Assembly: GCF_000023825.1 (NCBI RefSeq)
Contig: NC_013061.1
Span: 3,224,001 to 3,288,000, forward strand
Length of the DNA: 64,000 nucleotides
Source of the DNA: Pedobacter heparinus DSM 2366
GTDB lineage: Bacteria > Bacteroidota > Bacteroidia > Sphingobacteriales > Sphingobacteriaceae
Direction: 5' to 3'
Shown: positions 51,898 to 59,659 of the stretch, in pieces
How the letters are laid out: the number at the start of each line of letters is the position of its first letter
How positions within the stretch are numbered: position 1 is the stretch's first letter
Notes under the pieces: generated by a model
What the model saw: the letters and a program-made list of their open reading frames with translations, nothing else
Database searches by the model: none
Told to the model about the DNA's origin: nothing
Program-made: the position numbers and the translations under genes

Positions 51898-52983
51898 TTA
51901 AAGTCCGAAATCGCTCCTCAATAGCTGGTATTCATTCAGGATATCATTAATTTTAACGGGAACACCGGTTTGCAGGGACCTGTCCATAGCCTGTAACAAG
52001 GCAATTGTGCCGATACCTTCCTTTAAATCGGGATAGGCAGTCGTATTGTCCGCTATACTTTCTGCAAAATACTCCAGGTAGTTCTGGTATTCGCCCGCAT
52101 GATGGCTCTGCCCTTCAAAACGGAAGAAGTGTTTCAATTTGGCATCACCCCAGGTGATCAGCTTTTCTTCGCCGGTATTGGTGGTTACGGCATAACGGAG
52201 TTCGTGATAATCGGCCTGACTGGCCCCTTCAGTTCCCCTTAATACGCAGCTCATTTCGCTTTCCCTGTAAGCGGGCTGAATGGGCCCTGTATAAGCACCA
52301 CTTACACGGGCAACCCTGCCATCTGTAGCTTTAAAAATGAAATGCATGGTATCTTCATTTTTTAATCCTGCCTTTTTACCATTAGCGCTGATCATGCCAT
52401 AGCCCATTACTTCTTCGATTTCGGGCAGGTACCACCTGATAAAATCAACAGGATGGCTTAAGCCCCCATACAACCATTTAAAAGAAGGTTCCAGTGCCCA
52501 TTTTTTTTCAAGGAACCAGCGATGGTCTGCGTTATAGTGACATTCTACGGTGATCAGTTCGCCGATGATGCCTTCAGTATAATCTGTTCTTTGCCTTTTA
52601 TAAGGTTCAAAAAACCTGGAGCTCTGACCTACAAAAACTTTTTTACCGCTTTGCCTTGATATCTCCAGGAGCTCCCTGGCCCTACCCAGATCATCAATAA
52701 AAGGTTTTGTGCACACTACATGTTTACCATGCTGTAAGGCCAGTTTCACATGGTCTGCATGTAAATGATCAGGTGTATAAATGGCAATGACATCGATGGC
52801 GGCATCATCCAGCATTTCCTGGTAACTGGTAGTGTAATCAGGGAAATCGAACTCTTTTGCCCTTTGTTTGCATACCGCTTCACTGGCATCACAAATTTTG
52901 ACCAGCTCGTATTTATTACTCGCAAGGGCTGCCGACATGGTGCTGCGCCCTTCTCCCAAACCTAAAATTCCTAATTTTAACAT
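51898..52983 (-). CDS. Gfo/Idh/MocA oxidoreductase
   Basis: Protein of 361 residues, Rossmann N-terminus (LKLGILGLGEGRSTMSAALA) and family C-terminal domain. The conserved Lys is in CTKPFIDDL, where the usual EKP has become TKP; the catalytic-helix His is in GGLSHPVDFIRWYLPE. No signal peptide, so cytoplasmic. It is 15 bases after the beta-helix-RhaM gene and 30 before the symporter. It differs clearly from the Gfo/Idh protein at 29109, so two different substrates are probable. It may be a sugar or inositol-type dehydrogenase or a redox-neutral glycosidase of the same superfamily. Confidence 0.87.
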   Translation of the reverse strand: MLKLGILGLGEGRSTMSAALASNKYELVKICDASEAVCKQRAKEFDFPDYTTSYQEMLDDAAIDVIAIYTPDHLHADHVKLALQHGKHVVCTKPFIDDLGRARELLEISRQSGKKVFVGQSSRFFEPYKRQRTDYTEGIIGELITVECHYNADHRWFLEKKWALEPSFKWLYGGLSHPVDFIRWYLPEIEEVMGYGMISANGKKAGLKNEDTMHFIFKATDGRVARVSGAYTGPIQPAYRESEMSCVLRGTEGASQADYHELRYAVTTNTGEEKLITWGDAKLKHFFRFEGQSHHAGEYQNYLEYFAESIADNTTAYPDLKEGIGTIALLQAMDRSLQTGVPVKINDILNEYQLLRSDFGL

Positions 52984-52998
52984 ATTGTTCTAAATCTT

Positions 52999-55515
52999 CT
53001 ATTCTTTACTAAAAAACACCCATGTCTCATCCGGCTTTGTGCCTGCAATACCTTCCTGATATTTCTTCATTATCTGGTTCCATTCATCTACACGGGGATT
53101 GTTTAAGGTAGTTTTAGGGTTCAGCTCATCTAAACTTGCCCCTTTTGGTATGCTGATGACCAGCATCAGCTGTCTGCCGCTCTTAAAAATCCTGAGTTGC
53201 TGAAAATCAGCATTGCAAAATCCTTTGGCCACTTCCGGCCATTTTTCAAATTGCGTGGCATGGTAATCCAGGTACGCTTTTTGCAATTTTTCATCTTTCA
53301 CCAGGTTGGCACTCAAAATGATATTGTCCCATTCTTTAACCTTTTCCAGGCCGCAATGTGTACTGCGGTCAAAAGTATAAAACACCTTATCGTATAGTTT
53401 TACCTCTGCATTGTTAAACTGCTGCCGAATCTTTTTCATCAGGTTTTCAGGGGAAGCCATTACTGCATAGAGCAGCAAGCGATTGTTCCACTGGTATACA
53501 GATGAAACCGGAATACCCTGCTGGATGCACACCTGCTTAAAGGAATCTTTGGCAGCTTTTACTGGTGTTTTAAGGATCACTTCGATGACAAGCTGTTTTC
53601 CGTTTTGAAGTGAAACCTCGTTGATACGTTGCCTGGATTGAGGTACGTAACTTTCTTTGCGTAACCACTGATAGGCGGGTTCCAATCCAGCCTGCTGTTT
53701 GATGTTTCCCCCAACCCCCGGCCCGTTATTTAGCCATACATTTCCAGGTCCGTTGGCATTTTGCAGGTATTTATTAGCAGGTGTCCAATTGTCCTTTACG
53801 GTAAAATAAGAAGAACCTTCATCGGTATATAAATAAAACCAATGCTCCGGATCGTGCGGATAAGGGGCTTTATAAATGCTGTCTATAACATTGCCGGTAA
53901 TTGATGAGCCAGGCTGGGCCGATAAAGTATAAATTCCGGCCACATCATAGAGGTATTTTCCATAATGATGGATCCGGTTTGCCCTGATCGTATTGTTGCG
54001 CATGGCATTGCTGCTCTTTGTCCAGCCCCAGCCCATACTGATACCTGAATAACTTACTTCAGCAATTTCATTGTGGGCAATATTTATCCCCCTTACATAG
54101 CCGGCACCAATACCTACACAGCCCCAATCCTCATTGGTTGCATTGGTAATCAGGTTGTTCAGTATGCTTTCATTGGTACAGATCTCCCTTTCATCTTTTG
54201 GCTTGTAAGGCAAATGTACTTCTGTGGCTTCATCAGAAAATATACCCAGCAATATCCCGCTACCCCCTATATCTTTAAACAGGTTGCCTTTGATGAGGTT
54301 ATTGCTGGTCCCCTGCCGGTAATCGAGTCCGGTTGAGGCATGGTGTTCAAAACGACAGGATTCAAAACTGGTATGCTGTGCATAAGCTACTTCAACAGCT
54401 GCCGCGGGCCGTCCTACCCAGGCCTGATTTTCCAGGGTCTTTTTATCAGGTGTTCCCGGAACTTTTAATTTATAGGCATCGAGCATGTACATGCCTGCCT
54501 GGTGTGGCACATGTCCAAAATGCGAAGGCCGCAGCCAACTGGCATGCTGGAATGAAATATTTTTAAAATGTACATGGCTCACCTGGTGGTCTATGCTACC
54601 TTCCATCTTAAGCAGCGTTTCCAGGTAAGGTACAATCACCTCAGCCGTGTTCAGGTTTTCATCAGCTAAAGGCCAGTAGTATACCTTGCCGTTCTGCAGA
54701 TCTTCATACCACTCTCCAGGCTGATCCAGGAACTGAATGGCATTGGTTAAATAAAAGGGTGAATTGCCTGTTTTGGTAGAAAGCCATGGCGCTGGCCAGG
54801 GATGTTCCGACTGCACCCTGCTTTCGGGCTCCATAAAAGCCAGCTCAGCTTCATTGTTGGTTACCTTTAGTGATTTAACCCTTAAGTTGGCGATGGCCCA
54901 CCATTGCTGGATGACCATTTCGACACCTTTTGCTGCTGCAAGGTTTTTGCTGAGCGGGATTTTGCAGGTACGCTTGTTAAAATCCCATGACAAAATACGC
55001 TGCATACTGTCAGCATTGCAATCCCTTGCCCTTATCGCTTTTTTGCCATTTACCCAGAGCTGCCGAAATTCCAGTAACCTGTTTCCCAATTCAGGTACAT
55101 CGGCCACCCAAACCTTATTCTTTGCAATTTCTGGCAGGCCTGTTATTTCGGCTGCTTTTTTCCAACCCGAGATTTGCCTGCCACCACTTAAAACTACGGT
55201 TTCATTTTTTACAGCAGTAATGTAGGTAGGGCTTGCTGCACTTCCGCTATCTTCTGGTCGTACCACAACGGGCTCATCCAGCTGGTAAACACCTTGTTCT
55301 ATAATAATATTAATCCCATTTCTGACAGAAGGATCATTTAAACGCCGCAATTCCCTGGCCTTGCGCAAAGCATTGGCCAATGTGGCTACCGGCTGTGTTT
55401 TGGTTCCGGGATTATGGTCTGAGCCTTTTAAAGAGACATAAATATCTGCCGCCTTAAGCTCTCCCATCAACAACAAGGTGATAAACAGTACCAGGTAAAT
55501 TTTAACTGATCTCAT
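52999..55515 (-). CDS. secreted parallel beta-helix protein fused to an L-rhamnose mutarotase domain
   Basis: Exported protein of 838 residues (signal LLLMGELKA). Residues about 25-620 form a right-handed parallel beta-helix of the pectate-lyase-like type (IYVSLKGSDHNPGTKTQPVA, VHFKNISFQHASW, SGISMGWGWTKSSNAMRNNT, GVGGNIKQQAGLEPAY). Residues 731-838 match L-rhamnose mutarotase (RhaM): the catalytic Tyr748 and His752 (KAYLDYH, then KWPEV) and Trp812 (DEWNQIM) line up with E. coli Tyr18, His22 and Trp63. Residues about 629-730 look like another small alpha/beta domain of similar size. Beta-helix enzymes include lyases, rhamnosidases and galacturonidases; no specific activity is assigned. The fusion puts sugar cleavage and anomer interconversion on one chain outside the cytoplasm. 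Confidence 0.82.
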   Translation of the reverse strand: MRSVKIYLVLFITLLLMGELKAADIYVSLKGSDHNPGTKTQPVATLANALRKARELRRLNDPSVRNGINIIIEQGVYQLDEPVVVRPEDSGSAASPTYITAVKNETVVLSGGRQISGWKKAAEITGLPEIAKNKVWVADVPELGNRLLEFRQLWVNGKKAIRARDCNADSMQRILSWDFNKRTCKIPLSKNLAAAKGVEMVIQQWWAIANLRVKSLKVTNNEAELAFMEPESRVQSEHPWPAPWLSTKTGNSPFYLTNAIQFLDQPGEWYEDLQNGKVYYWPLADENLNTAEVIVPYLETLLKMEGSIDHQVSHVHFKNISFQHASWLRPSHFGHVPHQAGMYMLDAYKLKVPGTPDKKTLENQAWVGRPAAAVEVAYAQHTSFESCRFEHHASTGLDYRQGTSNNLIKGNLFKDIGGSGILLGIFSDEATEVHLPYKPKDEREICTNESILNNLITNATNEDWGCVGIGAGYVRGINIAHNEIAEVSYSGISMGWGWTKSSNAMRNNTIRANRIHHYGKYLYDVAGIYTLSAQPGSSITGNVIDSIYKAPYPHDPEHWFYLYTDEGSSYFTVKDNWTPANKYLQNANGPGNVWLNNGPGVGGNIKQQAGLEPAYQWLRKESYVPQSRQRINEVSLQNGKQLVIEVILKTPVKAAKDSFKQVCIQQGIPVSSVYQWNNRLLLYAVMASPENLMKKIRQQFNNAEVKLYDKVFYTFDRSTHCGLEKVKEWDNIILSANLVKDEKLQKAYLDYHATQFEKWPEVAKGFCNADFQQLRIFKSGRQLMLVISIPKGASLDELNPKTTLNNPRVDEWNQIMKKYQEGIAGTKPDETWVFFSKE

Positions 55516-55521
55516 AAAGGC

Positions 55522-56409
55522 TCATTGAAAAACCGACTTTACGTAAGCCGTATTTGCACTAAAATTCCATTTTACATTTCTTGGGTCTTTCTGGTCCCTC
55601 GACCTTTCGATGACCAGCCAGCCTTTCCAACCCATATCATCCAAGGTTTTACGAATGGCCTTCAGGTCAACCTTAGGGTCATTTTGCAGCCATACCCCAT
55701 CTTCATTGGTACAATGGATCTGGATAATATTCTTTTTGCCCAGTATCCTGAGCTCCTGGTGCAGGTTGCGCCCGTTTTTAATGGCATTCGAAAAATTGAA
55801 ATAACTTTTAACCGCAGCTGAACCAATGTCCTGTAACAGTTTCAATTCTCCTGCAGCATCTAAAGCAGTTTCAATCCCAATCACTACTCCAGCTTTTCTG
55901 GCCATTGCCCCCGCTACTTTCAGGCGTTCTACTATAGCTGGGCGAAGTTCAGGATTTCTGACCAGATCACCCTGTACACCCAATGGCAGGAAAGCCACTT
56001 TAACGTTCATAGCTTTCATGGTACTGATACAATCGCCGATCATTTGTTTGTAGGTAGGCCTGGTGGCTAACGACTGCGCATAAAAACCGGTCATGGCCAA
56101 TGAACAGATCTCCAGGTTCAATTCTTTTGCTTTCGCCAGAAATTCCGCGCGTACTAAGGGATCGGCCAGTTTGTTATCGAAAGTATCCCTGTCGCCCAGA
56201 CCGCCCATATCGAGTTCAACACCGTCGGCACCAATTTCCTTGCTTAAAGGAAAGGCACTTAACTTTTGTCTTTTCAGGATCATCAGGTCTATTACCGCCA
56301 CTTTATAGCGTGGTCCCTTAAAGGCGGCAAAGGCCATTAGCTGATCTGACAGTAAAACACTCCCTGCAAGCAGTCCAAATTTCCGGATAAAAATACGCCT
56401 GTTGTCCAT
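55522..56409 (-). CDS. exported TIM-barrel sugar isomerase/epimerase-like protein
   Basis: Protein of about 295 residues with an AP-endonuclease-2 / xylose-isomerase-like TIM barrel: GADGVELDMGGLGDR, LEICSLAMTGFYA, AFLPLGVQGD, VIGIETALDAAGE, IIQIHCTNEDG and GWLVIERSRD provide the expected metal-binding Glu, Asp and His positions. The N-terminus DNRRIFIRKFGLLAGSVLL carries a twin-arginine followed by a hydrophobic segment, suggesting Tat-dependent export of a folded, perhaps metal-loaded enzyme. The ATG at 56409 (MDNRRIF) is chosen because it gives a proper leader and starts four bases after the upstream stop. The substrate is unknown. It follows the esterase and precedes the beta-helix gene by six bases. 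Confidence 0.82.
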   Translation of the reverse strand: MDNRRIFIRKFGLLAGSVLLSDQLMAFAAFKGPRYKVAVIDLMILKRQKLSAFPLSKEIGADGVELDMGGLGDRDTFDNKLADPLVRAEFLAKAKELNLEICSLAMTGFYAQSLATRPTYKQMIGDCISTMKAMNVKVAFLPLGVQGDLVRNPELRPAIVERLKVAGAMARKAGVVIGIETALDAAGELKLLQDIGSAAVKSYFNFSNAIKNGRNLHQELRILGKKNIIQIHCTNEDGVWLQNDPKVDLKAIRKTLDDMGWKGWLVIERSRDQKDPRNVKWNFSANTAYVKSVFQ

Positions 56410-56413
56410 TTTC

Positions 56414-57808
56414 TTATTTTGTTGCGGCTTTAAATACTTGTTCCAGTTGCTCAAAACCCTTTATGGCATTTGCAGGCAAACGCTCAGCCTTTTCGCCGAA
56501 TACATACATGGCAGGTTCTTTTTCAATGGTACATTTACTTTCATCGTATTTGCCATCTTTATCTTTTACTCCGGCAACATCAAGTTTGAAATTCTGCACT
56601 AAAAAATCATACAGGGCCTTTCGCTTGGAATAACCGAAGTCGTGTCCTTCTTCCGGCAGATGCACATTTTCAACCCGTTCAGGCTTTCCGTAATAACCAT
56701 ATATCGTTTTCAGGAAAGGCATGTCCTGCCCAGGTACGGTAACCGTCCAGTCCTGACCATCTGAGACGACCAACTGAGGATTTGGTGCCGCCATCGCGGC
56801 CAGCTCCACATTATTGGTTCCACCTGCGCAAAGGTGTATCGGCATGCCACTTTCACAAGGACAACCTCCATAAAATGAAGAAGAAAGCGAAACTACAGGT
56901 GCACTGAGTTTGATCCGATCGTCCATGGCGGCCATCAATACAGTGTGGCTTCCGCCACCCGATCCTCCACTAATGCCCACCCTGCCCGGATCTGTTTCTT
57001 TAAGGGACAATACATAATCCAGTATTCTGATGCCACCTAAGGTTTGTATCGTTTGTGCCAGGCTTCGCCTGTGGTCTTCCGGTTTAAACTGCAACAGCGA
57101 TTCACCCCAGGCAAAAAGGTCGTAACTGAAGGCCATTACCCCCATACGGGCCATGGTAGCACAACGCAGCTGGCAATCGGCACGGTAACGTTGCTGCGCC
57201 CAATGCCCGTCCGGACTAAGCATTACAGGTATTTTTCCCCTGATTTTCGAGGGTCTGTATAAAGAACCATTGATGTACAGGCCGGGCAATATTTCTATCG
57301 CAATGTTCTCTACTGTATAGCCATCCATTACTCTTTTTGGTGTAATGATGGGTTTAGATAAAGGTTTTGCAGGTAAGGGCGACAATTGCTGTGCCTGGTA
57401 CAACAATGGCCTGATCAAGGCCTTGCGTTTCTCCCAGCTGGCTTTATCCTGGTACAGTGAGGCCAGATGGTTTAGGGTAGCCTGGCCCTCTGCTGCATTC
57501 CAGCGGTAATATTCGTATTCTTTTAATTTGTAAACACCTTCTTTTTCCTTATTGACCTTCATGTCGAGCGGTGCGAGCACATTGGCCAGTGTTTCGTCAA
57601 CATCGGGTCTGAAGCGCCATAAGGCATAGTTTACCCAACGGTTGTTCACCTGGTTTTCACTATACTTTATTTTTACTTTGAAACGGCCTTCTATTTCCGA
57701 TAAAACAGTTTTAAGCGGCTGCCTGTACAGGCTATCCGAATTTTGGGTCTGTGCCAGCAATATACTGCTTAAACCCATTGCCACCAGAAATAAAGCTATC
57801 CGTTTCAT
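56414..57808 (-). CDS. alpha/beta-hydrolase esterase with N-terminal STN-like domain
   Basis: Secreted protein of 464 residues with a signal peptide (SSILLAQTQ). Residues about 28-97 resemble the short STN domain found at the front of TonB-dependent receptors and secretins (RQPLKTVLSEIEGRFKVKIK, ETLANVLAPLDMKVN). Residues about 160-410 are an acetyl-xylan-esterase-like hydrolase with nucleophile Ser280 in GISGGSGGGSHT and a His in EEGHDFG near 405. It probably removes acetyl or methyl groups from a plant polysaccharide. An STN domain on an esterase is unusual; see findings. Three bases separate it from the BNR gene upstream. Confidence 0.8.
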   Translation of the reverse strand: MKRIALFLVAMGLSSILLAQTQNSDSLYRQPLKTVLSEIEGRFKVKIKYSENQVNNRWVNYALWRFRPDVDETLANVLAPLDMKVNKEKEGVYKLKEYEYYRWNAAEGQATLNHLASLYQDKASWEKRKALIRPLLYQAQQLSPLPAKPLSKPIITPKRVMDGYTVENIAIEILPGLYINGSLYRPSKIRGKIPVMLSPDGHWAQQRYRADCQLRCATMARMGVMAFSYDLFAWGESLLQFKPEDHRRSLAQTIQTLGGIRILDYVLSLKETDPGRVGISGGSGGGSHTVLMAAMDDRIKLSAPVVSLSSSFYGGCPCESGMPIHLCAGGTNNVELAAMAAPNPQLVVSDGQDWTVTVPGQDMPFLKTIYGYYGKPERVENVHLPEEGHDFGYSKRKALYDFLVQNFKLDVAGVKDKDGKYDESKCTIEKEPAMYVFGEKAERLPANAIKGFEQLEQVFKAATK

Positions 57809-57811
57809 CTG

Positions 57812-58948
57812 CTATTCCTCGTTTTTAACATCAGTAACCACAGGGGCTGTATAGCCCTTTAATTTTGGCCAAATGCCATTTACTATCTTTTTAAGCTTAA
57901 GTTTTGATGGATCAACTACTACATGTTTGATCTTTTCCCTTCTCCAGGTATAAATGAAATGCAGCAAACCATCTGAGGTTTGGATTACCGCAGGATAGGA
58001 ATACTGGCTGGTGGGCGAATCCTCAAGGATCAACGCTGCCGACCAGTTTTTACCATCTTTGGAAATCGCTACATTTAATGGCGTCCGGGCCCCTTTTGCC
58101 AGGTCTCCGGGAGGCAGTACATGGTTGTATACCAATACATGTCTGCCATCTTTCATAGTTACTGCATCGGTGCCTGAATTGTTGTTTGGCAGGGACGTTT
58201 TTGCTAAAGCAGACCAGGTTTCACCGTTGTCCTGCGACCAGGATTCTACAATTGCCCTGTTCCTGCTCCTGGCCAGGATCTGTAGTTTTCCATTGCCATG
58301 ATCCAGGATACTTGGCTGTATAGCATTGATCTCCCCACCTTCCAGCGGGCCGATTAAGCGCCAGGTTTTGCCATTGTCTTTGGTTACTTCGAAATGGACT
58401 TTCCAGCCTTTGCCTTCTGTACTGGAAGGACAGAACAAGTTACCATTGCTGAGCAGCACCGGTTTGTTTTTTACTGGGCCAATCTGGCCTTCCGGTAATT
58501 TCTGCGCTTCAGACCAGGTAATGCCGCCATCTTTTGAGCTGCGCATCATGCCCCACCATTCGGATGGCTTAGGGCCAATTTTGTAAAAAAGCAACAGTTC
58601 TCCACCAGGTACCTGGTACAATACAGGGTTCCAGGTAGGCAGCCTTACTTTGTCGTTTTGTATACCATTGGCTACAGAAACCGGAGCAAGCCAGGTTCCG
58701 TTAACCTGCCTGCTCACATAGATCTCCACATCCGGATGGCGTTCATGGGTACCACCAAAATAGGCTGCCACCAATCCGGTAGGCGTTTCGGCTATGGTAG
58801 CAGAATGGCAGGAAGGAAATGCTGCCTTCTCATATAAGAATTCGTCTGTTATAATACCTGACCGCCATTTTTGCGATTGTGCCTTTAAACCATATCCTCC
58901 GGTTAAACAAATCAGTAAACCGATTATACCTGTGCTTCTTTTTAACAT
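57812..58948 (-). CDS. BNR-repeat beta-propeller (sialidase-superfamily) protein
   Basis: Secreted protein of 378 residues (signal GGYGLKAQ) with at least four Asp-box repeats: SKDGGITWSEA, TKDNGKTWRLI, SQDNGETWSAL and SKDGKNWSA. These mark a six-bladed propeller of the GH33/BNR_2 type. The catalytic Arg triad of true sialidases cannot be confirmed here, and in rhamnogalacturonan clusters such propellers have been assigned to non-sialic substrates. Candidate residues include E in THERHPDVE and Y in SQYSYPAV. It is 23 bases after DUF3826. Treat sialidase as a fold name only. Confidence 0.8.
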   Translation of the reverse strand: MLKRSTGIIGLLICLTGGYGLKAQSQKWRSGIITDEFLYEKAAFPSCHSATIAETPTGLVAAYFGGTHERHPDVEIYVSRQVNGTWLAPVSVANGIQNDKVRLPTWNPVLYQVPGGELLLFYKIGPKPSEWWGMMRSSKDGGITWSEAQKLPEGQIGPVKNKPVLLSNGNLFCPSSTEGKGWKVHFEVTKDNGKTWRLIGPLEGGEINAIQPSILDHGNGKLQILARSRNRAIVESWSQDNGETWSALAKTSLPNNNSGTDAVTMKDGRHVLVYNHVLPPGDLAKGARTPLNVAISKDGKNWSAALILEDSPTSQYSYPAVIQTSDGLLHFIYTWRREKIKHVVVDPSKLKLKKIVNGIWPKLKGYTAPVVTDVKNEE

Positions 58949-58971
58949 TTTTTCTTTAATAAGGGTATTTA

Positions 58972-59646
58972 TTATTGCTTTTTATTTGCTTTCTCGGCCT
59001 TGATCTTTTTGGTATAATCACTGTACAATGTCCTCCAGTTGCGGCCGTTATTGTTCAGGAACTGCTCAGATTTGGTTTTGTAGATCTCGAAAATGGCCGA
59101 GATCTGCTTCATGTTCTTGTAATCTACTGCCATTTCGCGGGCTTCTTTCAAAAAACCAAGAATTTTCGCTTCTTCCGTAGTGCTGAGGTCTGGTACAATG
59201 GCCTTATAGCCTTTCATGGTAAAATCTACTTTACCTATTGTGTATTTGTCCAGTATCGTTTCTACCTGTTCCGTGCTTAGCTCTTTGCGCAGCCCTTCCA
59301 TTAAATCTTTGTGTACGGTTTCCGGCATGGCCGAATCGGCTATAATGGTACGGTCAAGCTCAGTTAATTTGCTGCCCGTTACAGGATTGATACCTGCAGG
59401 CACTGTAGTAGCCGGATGGGCGTTGTGCCAGTCTTTTACCTGGGTCATGTGTATGGCGACCACACTTTCTACACGTTTGCTTTTTGCGGCATCATCCAGT
59501 TTTAATGCAGCAGTATATTCAGCGGCTTTGGCACTCACATCTGCCGGAATAATTAGTTCCTGGGCATCCGCCCCATTTATGAAAATGAAGGAAATACCAG
59601 CCATCAGGCAGCAGCTCATTAAAAATTTTGTGGTTCTGTTTATCAT
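58972..59646 (-). CDS. DUF3826 family secreted protein
   Basis: Protein of about 224 residues with a signal peptide (FIFINGADAQ) and the DUF3826 pattern: KSKRVESVVAIHMTQVKDWHNAH, LSTEQVETILDKYTIGKVDFT, and a C-terminal NNNGRNWRTLYSDYTKKIK. The protein is largely helical. The family occurs with rhamnogalacturonan-related gene clusters in Bacteroidota, and no activity has been proved. ATG 59646 (MINRTTKF) is preferred; the ATG 24 bases upstream would overlap the GH78 stop. It is 13 bases after GH78. Confidence 0.78.
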   Translation of the reverse strand: MINRTTKFLMSCCLMAGISFIFINGADAQELIIPADVSAKAAEYTAALKLDDAAKSKRVESVVAIHMTQVKDWHNAHPATTVPAGINPVTGSKLTELDRTIIADSAMPETVHKDLMEGLRKELSTEQVETILDKYTIGKVDFTMKGYKAIVPDLSTTEEAKILGFLKEAREMAVDYKNMKQISAIFEIYKTKSEQFLNNNGRNWRTLYSDYTKKIKAEKANKKQ

Positions 59647-59659
59647 TTTTTTTATTTTT

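Noticed and set aside
57812..58948. Sialidase acting on sialic acid
   Set aside because: BNR Asp-boxes are present, but the Arg triad cannot be shown and no sialic-acid genes (nanA, nanE, neuraminate transporters) are nearby. Recorded as a fold-level call.
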